From Tritrichomonas foetus (Eukaryota; Parabasalia; Tritrichomonadida; Tritrichomonadidae), in assembly GCA_001839685.1 (NCBI GenBank), contig MLAK01000556.1, forward strand, positions 1-64,000: a stretch of DNA of 64,000 nucleotides. The letters are read 5' to 3'. The notes beneath the pieces are model-generated. The model had not been told where the DNA came from and did no database searches. It saw only the letters and a program-made list of their open reading frames with translations. Shown piece by piece: positions 45,701 through 55,551 of this stretch (position 1 is the first letter of the stretch; the number at the start of each line of letters is the position of its first letter). The position numbers and the translations under genes were made by a program.

Positions 45701-46681
45701 ATGTTTGAAGCGGAGGAGCTTTTTGTTATTGATAATGCTGCTTGGAGCTTAGCTTCCACTGGAAATCCTGTAACAGTTATCGACTACAGCCCAGATGGCG
45801 CTTTAGTAGCAGTTTCAAACACTCCTGGCGAGGTTTCAATCGTCTCATCTTATGACGGCACAGTTAAACGAAAATTATCGCAAACTCGAACGCAATATCC
45901 AGTCACAGGTTGCAAATTTCACCCGAGCGAAGACAATTTAATTCTCTACGCCTGTCGTGATGGTTTTATTTTCACATTCAATATCTTACGAGGTGAAGTA
46001 ACCAGTATGACTCGCCATTTAGGAAGCAATCTTTTAACTATGTCATTGGACTCTTTCGGTGAAGCCTTTGCCATCGCCTGCGCAGACGGATCAATTCGAT
46101 TATATGATATCGAAAATATGCAGCGCACAAAAGCACTCATTAAAATGACAGGACGATCAATTTCCTCTCAAAGTGTAACAATATACTCTTTGATGTTCCA
46201 TCCAGAGGATTCAAACATCGTTTTGAGTGCGGCGGGAAATGATCGAGTTTTGATATGGGACGTTCGGTCAGGAACATCAGAAAGATGCATCAGTGGACCA
46301 CATATTCGCGGAAATGGCTTAGATATGTATGATGGGCAAATAATGACTGCCTCATGTCGTGAAAAAAAGGCAATCGAAATCTGGGACTTTGGAACAGCAA
46401 GAAAAATTAGAGATATTAATTTTGATTCTCAGATTGCTGGTGGTGACTGCACAATTACTGCTGCAAAAATCGCGAGAAATGGTTTAGACATGTTTGCTGG
46501 TGGAGGTGGAGTCAATCTCACTCAAGCGTTCGACTATTCAAAAGGATCATTCATTGGGCAGTCATGCCAAAGTCAGTCGCCTGTTGTGTCCCTGGGTGCT
46601 TCACCATTTGGAGCATCATTTGTGAATGGATACGAAAATGGTGAAGTATCTTGTTACATGGTTCGTGTTAGACAGCCTTAA
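45701..46681 (+). CDS. WD40 beta-propeller protein
   Basis: This is a 326-residue single-propeller protein, a protein-interaction scaffold of unknown partner. WD-type blades are visible as VTVIDYSPDGALVAV (about 24-38), VTGCKFHPSEDNLILY, AFAIACADGSIRLYD, YSLMFHPEDSNIVLSA...DRVLIWDVRSG (about 165-190), MTASCREKKAIEIWDFG and a final NGYENGEVSCY blade. A glycine-rich MFAGGGGVN turn sits near residue 265. No extra domain is present. The frame begins one codon earlier with TTG, but the first ATG is 45701. I cannot assign an orthologue. The compact, conserved-looking propeller with an internal ISGPHIRG motif may belong to a flagellar or signalling WD family. Confidence 0.85.
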   Translation: MFEAEELFVIDNAAWSLASTGNPVTVIDYSPDGALVAVSNTPGEVSIVSSYDGTVKRKLSQTRTQYPVTGCKFHPSEDNLILYACRDGFIFTFNILRGEVTSMTRHLGSNLLTMSLDSFGEAFAIACADGSIRLYDIENMQRTKALIKMTGRSISSQSVTIYSLMFHPEDSNIVLSAAGNDRVLIWDVRSGTSERCISGPHIRGNGLDMYDGQIMTASCREKKAIEIWDFGTARKIRDINFDSQIAGGDCTITAAKIARNGLDMFAGGGGVNLTQAFDYSKGSFIGQSCQSQSPVVSLGASPFGASFVNGYENGEVSCYMVRVRQP

Positions 46682-47236
46682 ATGTGATATAAATATCTTG
46701 CAAATTTTTATTTGTTTCTCTGATATATTTATTTACATTTTTTTCCCCTTTTTGAAATGTCGATTTTCAATTAGAATAAATAAATAACCAGATTATGATA
46801 ATAAATGATTCTTATGAAACTTGGATAAATGATTTTAAAGCAATTCACTCAGGGATTGAGTAATATTTTAGCCTGTTATTATATTTTTATATATTTGAGG
46901 TGATCATTTCCGGTTTGAAATTTATTCAGAAAGAACAAATATCAAATGAATAGCAATCATTATAAGCTTTATTATATTCGTGAAATGGATGTTTCAATGA
47001 AATTACAAAACATTCAAGCTTTTTTTCACTATACTTCAGACGGCAGACGAACTTTCTCTGATATAAAAAAGAAATTTTATGTGTTTTATCGAGGAAAAAT
47101 GGAATGAGTATTTGTTTAATTCGTAAAGTTGTTCATTTTAGTCTCTTCGAGACCATCATGTCGAACTTTTTATCAATGATGAAATATATATGTATATATT
47201 TATAAGAAATTAAATTTGAGCAAAAATGACATATTT
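46682..47236. other. Convergent spacer
   Basis: A 555-nt tail-to-tail AT-rich spacer with AATAAATAAATAA-like 3' signals near 46775-46788. No gene, repeat or fold was recognised. Confidence 0.35.
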
Positions 47237-50200
47237 TTATTCTAAATCCTGTAAAGATACTGTTTTGATTGGTGGAGGTCCAGCGTCCGGATCATTTCCA
47301 AAGCAGAAAAGTAAATCCAAGAGTATTTCGGTATCGGCTGTCAGCATAACGGCTTTTTCTTCATGTTTTCTTGGATTTGTAATTTGTTTCAGTGTCATTA
47401 AACCTTTCACAATTGAGTCAAAGCGTTCAATGAAGGCAGGACATCCTCCACACGTGTCATTTGTAATAACTATGTTCTTGTGTGAGTCACTATCCTCGAA
47501 AGTAACTTCAAGTGCACAATCAGAGAACTTAGAGTAGCATTTCCCTGTAACAGAGATCCTTGTAAACGAAGTTGAAACAAAATAATCATCGTTTAAAGAA
47601 TTAATTAACGATTCGAGCTTGTTTGGTGAACCTAATGACTTTCCTTTCGATGACTTTCGACTCAGAGTACTTGAATTCATCTTTGTACCTTTTGTTGGTA
47701 GTTCGATAGGTGTCTTAGTAGATACACATTTTAATGATTTATTTGAACTGACTATTTCCTTTTGATTTACCTGATAAACTTGACTAACCCGTCTTTTATA
47801 ATTCTTATTATTTACCTTTTTAATCATTTGATTAAAGTTGCCCGACTCTTCAACTGATATGATAAATTGGCACTTTTCTATTGCTTGAATCACAATTTCA
47901 GACAAGGATACTCCTTCATGAGTTATATTATTCATTTTATCGATATGATCAATCACTAATAAAGTTGTATCGAAACCAAAAATTTCACCAATACAGCGCG
48001 GCATTTCAAAAATGCATTTTATGAATTCTTCCACGTTTGGAGAATGATATAATTCTTGCAGATGTGTTAAAAGATGATCAACTGATCTCATTGGCATTCG
48101 TAAATAATCTTGTGAAGATATTGGTTTGGGTAGCTTCTTCACACGCGGTACTGTCAAAAGAGTATCAAACGCTTTAGTGAGTGAATTTGCGAAGAGTTCA
48201 AGATCATTACGTTGGGCAAGAATCGCATCAACAACTCTTGATGAAACATATTTATAGATTTTTTCTTTATTACTTGTCCAATTACTTGTTTGATTGTTCA
48301 TTGTAGTTCTTGTATTAAATGAAACAACAAAGATAGATTTAAATACTCCATGGTTAGTTAAATAAATAAGTGATTCCAAAAATAGTGATCGCAAAAATGT
48401 TGTTTTTCCGGAATATCTTGGTCCTAAAATAACTGCTCGTAAATTCAAGTTAGGAGCAAGACCATCAGTTATTATGAATTTATGAAGAGCCATTCTTGCT
48501 GACTTAATAAGTCCATTCAGATCAGTATCCATTTCATGCTCAATGTAATTTTGATACATGGCTTGATCATTATTTTGTTCAAAAGAAATATGATTTGTAC
48601 CTTTCCTGTTAATATTATTTTTATTTTTAATATTGTTATCTTCATTTAATTTAATCATGAATGATTTATTTCTTCGATCTTTTGTGTTTCTACGATTTAA
48701 TTTATTTTCACTTCTCATTGATGCAATTACAGCATCTAAAGTTCTCCAAATATTTTCATCTGTGCAAGTTTGATCATAGAGACGCCAAACTTTTGTAATC
48801 CAATTTCGTTTTTGTACTGCTTGAAGCCTTCCAATCCGTCCCAACATACGTCTATTTTGTGAAGAAAATTGATCAAATTGTGTTTCGAACAAATCACCAC
48901 CCGATGCACCAAAATCTAGTTGTTTATGAATTTTCTTATTAAAATCAGGGCCATCTCGAAATACAGAGTATGCATTTGTTCCGACTGAAAAGTTGTCGTT
49001 ATCAAAACAATCTCCATAATTATCTAGATCTCCTGTAAATGTGACATGTGATGCGTATGATTCATTATCATCTTTTGGCAAATCATCAGTATTATCAAAT
49101 TCTGTTGCTATTGAAGTAACACTGTATTCATCAAAGTCTTTATCAATATGTGATTTTATTGGTCTTCTAGCTGGGAACATGTCACTGTGTTGATGTTTAT
49201 TATTTTTAATTTTATTTAATGTAGTAAGTGAATTTCTGGTCTTTTTAGGTTTATTATTATTTTTATCATCGATTTTATTCGTTGTATTTGATTCTTGTTT
49301 CAATAATTTGCCATGACCTGCACCTTTATTAATTGTTATCATTAATTTCTTATTGTTGTCATCATTAAAATCTTTATTATTTTGCAAATCGTTTGAATTC
49401 TGGTTGTTATGGATTTGGTTATCGTTGAATTCATCGTCAGATTGGAAATCATCAGAATTGTAGATTGCACCTCTGTGTTTGCCTTGTAGTTTGTTTATCT
49501 TTCTTCTTAAATTGTCGTTTTCTTCGTCATATTCATATTCATATTTGTATTCTTCATTTTCATCCTTTTTATTTTGAGAGTTCGTGAGATTTCTATCATC
49601 ATCAGAGTAATAATACTCAAATTCATATTCTCCATTTTCATTTTTAACTCTCCTCTTTTTTCTAATAGAATTAACATGGTTATTTTTATCTTTTGATAGA
49701 TCATCATCATCATCATCATCATCCTTATATTCATATTCCCCATTTTTATTTTTGACCCTTGTTTTCTTCTTTAATAATTCTTCTTCGTTATCATTGTCAT
49801 TTTGATGATTGTCATCTTCATTATCATAATAGTGGTATTCATAATCACCATTTCCATTTTTAACTTTTATTTTTTTCTTGGAAGGTTTTGTTTTATTTCC
49901 CTTTATATCATTGCTATTATCTTTATCATTGTCGTAATATTGATATTCATATTCGCCAATTGAGTTTTTAATTCTTCTCTTTTTCTTTGATTTATTTTCA
50001 TTTGGTCTGAATAGATTTTCATTATCTTCATCATATTCATACCCACATTCGACATTTCCGTTTTTAATTTTCTTCCGTTTCTTTAATCCTTCATCGTAAT
50101 CATAGTATTGGTATTCATATTCCCCTTTATCATTTTTGACTTTTCTTTTTCTTTTTAGTACATTATCATTGCTTTCATTTTTTACATTTGATACTTCATT

Positions 50201-51583
50201 TTCATTGTTTTCATTTTCATTGTTTTCATCTTCATTTATTTCATTCGGTGTTTCATTTTCATCATTATAATATTCATATTCATATTCGCCAAATTCATTT
50301 TTAATTCTATGCTTTTTATTGTCAAATTCATTGTATCTTCCATTTAAGCGTATATCTTTAGAATTTTCATTATCATCATTAGCGTCATAGTAATATTCAT
50401 ACTCATATTCACCATTTTCATTTTTAATTTTCCTTCTACTTCTGTTCCTTAAATTGTCATTATTAATAATGTTGCTATCGTTATTAGACTCATTTTTATC
50501 ATCATATTCATCATCAAGTAATTGTTGAGGTGATGTTTCATCATCTTCATTCGAATATTCGTATTCATATTCACCATTTTCATTTTTAATTCGACGTTTC
50601 TTTCTCGAATCATCAAGAACTATTCCAGTATTTTCATTATAATTATCAACATCAAATTCATCACTGGGGTAATATTCATACATTTCTTGACCTTCATCAT
50701 TCAATATTTTCCGTTTCTTTCGCTTTCTATTGTTTTCGTCTTTATTTAAGACATCACTTTGAATATTTTTATTGACATCTGTGTTATTTGCATAAAGTTC
50801 ACTATTTTCATCTGTTTGATTATTATCATAGTACTCATATTCATATTCGCCATTTACATTTTTTACTTTTCTTTTTCTTTTTATATCATTTCTATTTGAA
50901 TGTGATTTATTTCCATTTTGATCTGAGTTTAATTTAGAAAAGCCTGCATCATCGTTGTCACTATTTGAACCTTCATCTAGTAATACAATTTCATTGTTTA
51001 GATCATTAGAATCATCGCTTAATATATCATCATTTTTTTCGTTTTTTAGATTTTTATTTTTGTCATTATTTTTGTTTTCATCATTATTTTCATTTTTTTC
51101 AAAAAAGTCATCATCATTAATTAAAATGCCTCTTGTCATGAAATCACCATTGTCCCCAAGTGGTCCTGGTCCATTAAAAACTGATCCAACTCCGATGAAC
51201 TCATCTTTTTTTGATGATGTTTCTTCTGAATTTCCACTGAATTGTTTTTTCCGTGCAATTTCCATTTTTTGCTGATCTGTCAAAATACTTTCATCAGTGT
51301 CAGTGTCAGTGTCATATTCGGTTTCAACATCGTTTTGTTTATTTGCTAATGAATCCAATCGCTTTTTTTTTCCTTCATCAGTGAGATCGAGAAAATTTGC
51401 TGGACTTGGAAGTGAAAGACGAAGGTTTGGATTGAATCGTCTCCTCATAAATGGTGTTTCGATTTCATCGGGTGAAAGAATGACTAGAGATGGGACAATT
51501 TCGGCTGAGGGTTTTCTTGAGGAAGTGGAAGATGCATCAGATTTGTTTTTCTTTAATGATCTTCGTCTTCCAAAATTCTTCAT
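47237..51583 (-). CDS. P-loop ATPase with N-terminal EYEYEY repeat tract
   Basis: This is a 1448-residue protein. Residues ~1-230 are acidic and Asn-rich. Residues ~235-690 hold 11-12 spaced copies of a basic-then-acidic motif, K/R(3)-[IV]-K-N-x-x-G-E-Y-E-Y-E-Y-Y. Residues ~690-900 are Asn/Asp-rich linker. The C-terminal ~500 residues form a globular NTPase with Walker A GPRYSGKT (1054-1061) and Walker B LLVIDHID (about 1205-1212), then a basic insert and a conserved-looking end. The ATPase core resembles STAND/AAA or ORC-like P-loop proteins, but I cannot place it. No membrane segment is seen. The start at 51583 is the first ATG. The GEYEYEY tract resembles repeats I associate with T. vaginalis hypothetical proteins (memory, unverified). 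Function is unknown. Confidence 0.85.
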   Translation of the reverse strand: MKNFGRRRSLKKNKSDASSTSSRKPSAEIVPSLVILSPDEIETPFMRRRFNPNLRLSLPSPANFLDLTDEGKKKRLDSLANKQNDVETEYDTDTDTDESILTDQQKMEIARKKQFSGNSEETSSKKDEFIGVGSVFNGPGPLGDNGDFMTRGILINDDDFFEKNENNDENKNNDKNKNLKNEKNDDILSDDSNDLNNEIVLLDEGSNSDNDDAGFSKLNSDQNGNKSHSNRNDIKRKRKVKNVNGEYEYEYYDNNQTDENSELYANNTDVNKNIQSDVLNKDENNRKRKKRKILNDEGQEMYEYYPSDEFDVDNYNENTGIVLDDSRKKRRIKNENGEYEYEYSNEDDETSPQQLLDDEYDDKNESNNDSNIINNDNLRNRSRRKIKNENGEYEYEYYYDANDDNENSKDIRLNGRYNEFDNKKHRIKNEFGEYEYEYYNDENETPNEINEDENNENENNENEVSNVKNESNDNVLKRKRKVKNDKGEYEYQYYDYDEGLKKRKKIKNGNVECGYEYDEDNENLFRPNENKSKKKRRIKNSIGEYEYQYYDNDKDNSNDIKGNKTKPSKKKIKVKNGNGDYEYHYYDNEDDNHQNDNDNEEELLKKKTRVKNKNGEYEYKDDDDDDDDLSKDKNNHVNSIRKKRRVKNENGEYEFEYYYSDDDRNLTNSQNKKDENEEYKYEYEYDEENDNLRRKINKLQGKHRGAIYNSDDFQSDDEFNDNQIHNNQNSNDLQNNKDFNDDNNKKLMITINKGAGHGKLLKQESNTTNKIDDKNNNKPKKTRNSLTTLNKIKNNKHQHSDMFPARRPIKSHIDKDFDEYSVTSIATEFDNTDDLPKDDNESYASHVTFTGDLDNYGDCFDNDNFSVGTNAYSVFRDGPDFNKKIHKQLDFGASGGDLFETQFDQFSSQNRRMLGRIGRLQAVQKRNWITKVWRLYDQTCTDENIWRTLDAVIASMRSENKLNRRNTKDRRNKSFMIKLNEDNNIKNKNNINRKGTNHISFEQNNDQAMYQNYIEHEMDTDLNGLIKSARMALHKFIITDGLAPNLNLRAVILGPRYSGKTTFLRSLFLESLIYLTNHGVFKSIFVVSFNTRTTMNNQTSNWTSNKEKIYKYVSSRVVDAILAQRNDLELFANSLTKAFDTLLTVPRVKKLPKPISSQDYLRMPMRSVDHLLTHLQELYHSPNVEEFIKCIFEMPRCIGEIFGFDTTLLVIDHIDKMNNITHEGVSLSEIVIQAIEKCQFIISVEESGNFNQMIKKVNNKNYKRRVSQVYQVNQKEIVSSNKSLKCVSTKTPIELPTKGTKMNSSTLSRKSSKGKSLGSPNKLESLINSLNDDYFVSTSFTRISVTGKCYSKFSDCALEVTFEDSDSHKNIVITNDTCGGCPAFIERFDSIVKGLMTLKQITNPRKHEEKAVMLTADTEILLDLLFCFGNDPDAGPPPIKTVSLQDLE
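49505..50885 (-). repeat. Protein-level repeat KN-x-x-GEYEYEYY, 11-12 copies
   Basis: Each unit is 22-55 codons: a basic cluster ([KR]3-[IV]-K-N), two variable residues, then GEYEYEYY, then an acidic Asp/Asn/Glu spacer. The core is preserved while spacers vary in length and sequence. One unit has become GNVECGYEY and another DYEYHYY. The Asp-rich 10th unit contains a GAT-type microsatellite at about 49698-49722. Confidence 0.9.
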
Positions 51584-52006
51584 TTATTTGAGGAGAATTT
51601 AAAGCGTTATATGGTCTTTCCCCGTTAAGTGACCAGATATAATTTGTAAAAGTTGCACCAATATCAATAAAGTGAAGATTGCATATCAATAAATAAATTG
51701 ATACAATTGTCTCTTAACCTAGTGTATATATTATGATATTATGAATTTGATGTGGTATTTTCAAAATACTAATATAAGTTTTATTTACAATTACCTAAAA
51801 TGTGAATATCGAATAATGTCTGACGTATGAGGCCAAGTAATATTGTTAACATAAGGCATTGAGGCAGAAGTATATGATATTTCGAGATAGCAACCTTCAG
51901 ATGAAATCTATCTCATTTAATGCATCTGTCTGGATGAATTATGAAATGACCAGATTTAAATTCAATGGTTCATTAAGTTTCAATTTTTCTATACTCTATC
52001 GGCAGA
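51584..52006. other. Divergent spacer before the RING gene
   Basis: A 423-nt head-to-head AT-rich region expected to hold two promoters. I found no GAAAAAG, M3/M5 or palindrome comparable with those of neighbouring promoters. Confidence 0.35.
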
Positions 52007-52267
52007 ATGTCAAAACAAATCATAATTCCTAGTTCCTCCGACGATGAAGTCTCAGAAACACAACGTCCAAATGCAAAAGAATATAGAAGACAAAACTACC
52101 TAATTTTATGCAAAATGTGTCTCGAAAGAAGAGTTGGATTAATTTTTATTCCATGCCGTCACGCCTGTTTGTGTGAAAGCTGCTATGATAAAATGTCAGT
52201 TCCAAAAGCATGTCCAATGTGCGATAGATGTGTCTTTCGTACATACGAAGTTCGAATAGAAGATTAA
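52007..52267 (+). CDS. Mini RING-finger protein (probable E3 ubiquitin ligase)
   Basis: This 86-residue protein is little more than one RING. After a polar N-terminus (SSSDDE cluster), a C3HC4-type finger runs from about 35 to 75: CKMC, then CRHACLCESC, then CPMC, with a following DRC. The spacing is like the C-terminal RINGs of BIRC/XIAP- and MGRN1-type ligases. The likely role is to recruit an E2 ubiquitin enzyme, with substrate choice supplied by partners. The first ATG is 52007 and the stop is TAA. Confidence 0.9.
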   Translation: MSKQIIIPSSSDDEVSETQRPNAKEYRRQNYLILCKMCLERRVGLIFIPCRHACLCESCYDKMSVPKACPMCDRCVFRTYEVRIED

Positions 52268-52682
52268 GGAATTTCATTTGTCTCCTTCTATTCAATACTT
52301 GTCTCTTCACTTCAATGTGAGCAAATAAATTTATAATGTAATAACCAATTATCAGCTCAATAAACTCAGATTTGAATGAAAAAAGATTATTCAAATGATG
52401 AAAATCCAATCGATCAGCTTCATTTATTAGTAAGTTCGATCATATTAAATATTACTATTATCCTATCAATATAAGATCATGGAAACATATATTTATAAGT
52501 TTTTTCTAAATCAAGTTGATTCATGAAGATATAATTCTAAACGTAAATCACTGAATTTATTGATTTTTATTGACTTTTTGTGGTTATAAATGTCCGAATA
52601 TTTTCCATTTGTGATGGTTTTTGACCATATATAGTCTTAAAAAGTCAAATAGAAATTTGGTAGGAAAGTGAAACAATTTGAA
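52268..52682. other. Spacer between the RING and eL33 genes
   Basis: A 415-nt AT-rich region holding the RING 3' end and the distal eL33 upstream region. No gene or fold was noticed. Confidence 0.35.
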
Positions 52683-52711
52683 GAAAAAGCGGTTATACTT
52701 GGCCTTTCGAA
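52683..52711 (+). promoter_or_regulatory. eL33 core promoter: GAAAAAG, M3-like and M5-like boxes
   Basis: GAAAAAG (52683-52689) overlaps AGCGGTTA (52688-52695), followed by 7 nt, CCTTTC (52703-52708), 3 nt and the ATG at 52712. Box identities and both spacings equal those of RPS23. CCTTTY is the M5 start-site element reported in T. vaginalis and AGCGGTTA fits its M3 element, both from memory. Confidence 0.7.
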
Positions 52712-53029
52712 ATGTCTGCTTCAGAACCAAAACTTTGGGTTTCCGCTACCTTCACATCATTCCGCCGTAACAAACGCCAAATCAACCCAGCTCAAGCTCT
52801 TCTCAAGATCGATGGCGTCAACTCAAAAGAAGAAGCTGAATTTTATGTCGGCAAAAAGGTTTTATCACCAAACAAGGGCAAATCAACCGAAGGAAAACCA
52901 GAAAACTGGGGTGTTATCACACAAGTTCACGGAAACAGTGGTGTTGTTCGTGCCAAGTTCCCACGCAATCTCCCACCAGCATTTTTGGGATCAAACGTTC
53001 GCGTTTTCCTTTTCCCAAGTAACATCTAA
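52712..53029 (+). CDS. 60S ribosomal protein eL33 (RPL35A)
   Basis: This 105-residue protein of the large ribosomal subunit is within the usual eL33 length. Family signatures are present: LWVSATFTSFRRNKRQINP at the start, ALLKIDGVNSKEEAEFYVGKKV, then WGVITQVHGNSGVVRAKFPRNLPP and a C-terminal LGSNVRVFLFPS. The start at 52712 is fixed by homology and by promoter boxes ending 3 nt upstream. G+C-richer codons than the neighbours suggest high expression. The stop is TAA, with TTTAAA a few bases on as a likely polyadenylation signal. Confidence 0.97.
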   Translation: MSASEPKLWVSATFTSFRRNKRQINPAQALLKIDGVNSKEEAEFYVGKKVLSPNKGKSTEGKPENWGVITQVHGNSGVVRAKFPRNLPPAFLGSNVRVFLFPSNI

Positions 53030-53543
53030 GATTTAAACGTCGTAATTGTTGCCTTAATTTTTTCTTTCTGTTTCTATATTTTTCCTTATATTATTTTAAT
53101 TCGATCATGACAAAAAAATTCCAATATTGCTCATGAATTATGAATAAATACCTTTCTTGAATAGTTTGAACATAAAAGATGGCTTTATATTCTGTGACCA
53201 TTTATCAACATAATTATAATTGTATCATATTTTCATACGCTTTATTTGTAGATGCATATAAGAGATAAATGAGTGATTGTTATAATATTATCGTCTCAAT
53301 TTTGCCTTTAATGATAGGAACCACTATTCTTTTTATAAAAAACACAAAAGAGTAGCTCGAGATATTATCAACAAAATATTCCCTTTTTTTGACAGGCATA
53401 GTTCTGTTCATGTCATGAATCACACATGAAAACAGAGAACTAATCTCTTTATTTGAAACCAAACCAAAATAAAATAACAACAATAATCATAATAAATATT
53501 AATAATAAATCAAAATGGGTGAAAATGTATATTAATAGATGAT
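53030..53543. other. Convergent spacer after eL33
   Basis: A 514-nt tail-to-tail AT-rich spacer. The only frame of note (53483 to 53280, minus strand) begins with TTG and looks random. Nothing else was seen. Confidence 0.35.
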
Positions 53544-54926
53544 TTATTTTTTGTGTTCAATTGCCCTCAACACTAAGAGTCTCTCGTCTATTTCTGTTTG
53601 GTTGAACTCCGGATCTGTGAAGTTAAATGATCCTTCCTTATGGAGATACTCAAGAATTCCGCTCACTGTCCTTTTTCCATCGAAAGTTGAAGCAGTTTTA
53701 TTTTTCGCAGCAAAGAGGAAAAGGGTTGGATATCCATCAAAAGATGGGAAGTCTGATGGAAGTTCGTTTGTTGTTCCATCAATCCAATAAAATCCAACTT
53801 TTTCATTTTTGAGTAATTGTGATGAAATGTTTAATACTGGTTTGAAATCCTTGCAGTGGTGGCACCATGGAGCTGTAATAGCGACTAAAATATCACGTTC
53901 AGGATCGTTGACAGTTTTATGATAAGTATCTGTATTAACTTGACGGAAGGTGGCATCTGGTGGGTCATTCAAAACTGCAGAAATATGAGAAAAGTTTTCT
54001 TTTCCTTGTTCAATTCTTGTGAGATAACCATCGAGAAATTCCGAGTCGAATCTTTTCTCGTCGAAAACGAGATATCGTCCTAATGAAAAGTTGTCTCTAT
54101 GGAATGTGAAGAAATATGGTGGATGGGCTTTACTAAGTGAACCCATACTTATAATGTCACGACCTTGGCGATCAGAAACAAGAACGAAGTCTGTCTTGGC
54201 GCTATGCTTGGCGTAAATTTTAGTGATGGCATCAATTTCTGGTTGTGCATCTTGATCGTCACTTACAAGGAAACCTGAGAAAAATTCTTTTGTTGATTTC
54301 TGATATATATTCGGTGGTGAAAAAATTGACTTTGATTCTTCTGCAAAGTTGCCGTTATATGGGATAAACTGGCGATCGATATGGCGGTAAATATAGATGC
54401 CCTTTGGGACGTTGATTTGGAATCGAGATAATGCTTTGGCCGTGGTCGAGTAGAATGGAAGATTTGAAGGAATTGTAGATGGTGCATCTTCGGTATCAAC
54501 GCCTATTACATTAACACCTTCGAGGTTGAAGAATGCGCGAATTTGCTCAGTGAAATTTAATCTGATCGATTTTGGATTGAACACATGTTGGGCCCAGACG
54601 GCGAAAAGTGTCAAATCAAATGGAGCTTCACCAATATTCAGCATCCTATCTTCGTTGAAAGCAAGAATACACGGCTCCCTGCTACAATCGTAATCAGCGG
54701 CAAGGGAATAGTTTGCCCTTGCAAAAGAAACGTTCTCCTTGTATTTAAAAATCGCGTAATCCATGAAATCAAGCATGTAAGGCTGTTTTTCGAATACAAC
54801 AATGCTTCGAGGGTGAGAGAGTAAAAATTGTTTGAAGTAGGCGTCTGGAATTTCTGGAATATATACTGATTCTCCTGTTGGATTAGGAAGCCTGATGAAG
54901 AGGCTTGAAAGAAGAAACAGAAACAT
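53544..54926 (-). CDS. PDI-like thioredoxin-domain protein, secretory pathway
   Basis: This is a 460-residue protein with a hydrophobic N-terminal signal peptide (MFLFLLSSLFIRL). Residues ~20-330 look like redox-inactive thioredoxin-fold (b-type) domains. A C-terminal a-type domain (about 330-440) has the active site APWCHHCK (Cys355, Cys358) and the cis-Pro loop GYPTLFLF. CHHC replaces the usual CGHC of PDIs, which may shift redox potential. Several N-x-S/T sites (for example NVS, NYS and NKT) suggest N-glycosylation. No KDEL-type signal is seen (it ends IEHKK), so ER retention is uncertain. The frame opens at a TTG (54938), but the first ATG is 54926, which gives a clean signal peptide. It probably acts in disulphide formation or isomerisation. 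Confidence 0.9.
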   Translation of the reverse strand: MFLFLLSSLFIRLPNPTGESVYIPEIPDAYFKQFLLSHPRSIVVFEKQPYMLDFMDYAIFKYKENVSFARANYSLAADYDCSREPCILAFNEDRMLNIGEAPFDLTLFAVWAQHVFNPKSIRLNFTEQIRAFFNLEGVNVIGVDTEDAPSTIPSNLPFYSTTAKALSRFQINVPKGIYIYRHIDRQFIPYNGNFAEESKSIFSPPNIYQKSTKEFFSGFLVSDDQDAQPEIDAITKIYAKHSAKTDFVLVSDRQGRDIISMGSLSKAHPPYFFTFHRDNFSLGRYLVFDEKRFDSEFLDGYLTRIEQGKENFSHISAVLNDPPDATFRQVNTDTYHKTVNDPERDILVAITAPWCHHCKDFKPVLNISSQLLKNEKVGFYWIDGTTNELPSDFPSFDGYPTLFLFAAKNKTASTFDGKRTVSGILEYLHKEGSFNFTDPEFNQTEIDERLLVLRAIEHKK

Positions 54927-55551
54927 TTGGAATAGCAATTTTTAATCTTTTAGTTTGACACAATAGTTTCACTTTTTCCGAATTATTAATGAACTTTTTG
55001 ATTGTTAATTGAAGAAAAGTTGTCGCTAATTGAATTTCGGAAGTTTTTTATTATGACTATCATTGAAAAAAAATGACGATACTTATAAAAAAGTTTTCGA
55101 AAAAGTGTCAAGACCAATCAATTATAGAAAAATGTTGATTAAAAAACTGAAATTGCCTCAAAAATTAGATGCTTTATTTGGTCAAGTAAAGTATAGTGAA
55201 ACGACCAAAAGAAACACTTTTGAGATGAATTATGGACCAAATTTGTATTGAATTCAAGTCAAAATAATTAAAACCCAATGATTCAAATATTTGAATAAAT
55301 AAGACAAAAAAGACAGAAAATTCAATTCTTCATTATGACCCAAAGTGAGACCCTAAAGTCAAAATTCTCATTTCGAAATTCGAATTCACCAAATTTGATA
55401 GTATTCTCTTTCAAATTTGGTTGTAATAAGGTGTTTAGAATATAATTATATAAAACCGCTTTATATATGGTCACTAAACTTTTTCTATCTCTTCAGAAAA
55501 TAAAGATCGTTTTTTTAACCAAAATCGCTGTGAAAATCTTTTAGCAAGAGA
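54927..55551. promoter_or_regulatory. Divergent promoter region, PDI-like and dynein genes
   Basis: This 625-nt head-to-head spacer has CTTTTTC at 54972-54978 (46 nt from the PDI-like ATG) and at 55479-55485 (67 nt from the dynein ATG). A 62-codon frame at 55063 starts with TTG, not ATG, and is not accepted as a gene. Confidence 0.4.

Noticed and set aside
53280..53483. 67-codon minus-strand frame after eL33
   Set aside because: It begins with TTG and has a composition typical of spacer DNA.
55063..55251. 62-codon plus-strand frame in the PDI-dynein spacer
   Set aside because: Its first codon is TTG. The only internal ATG leaves a short basic peptide, with no homology seen.
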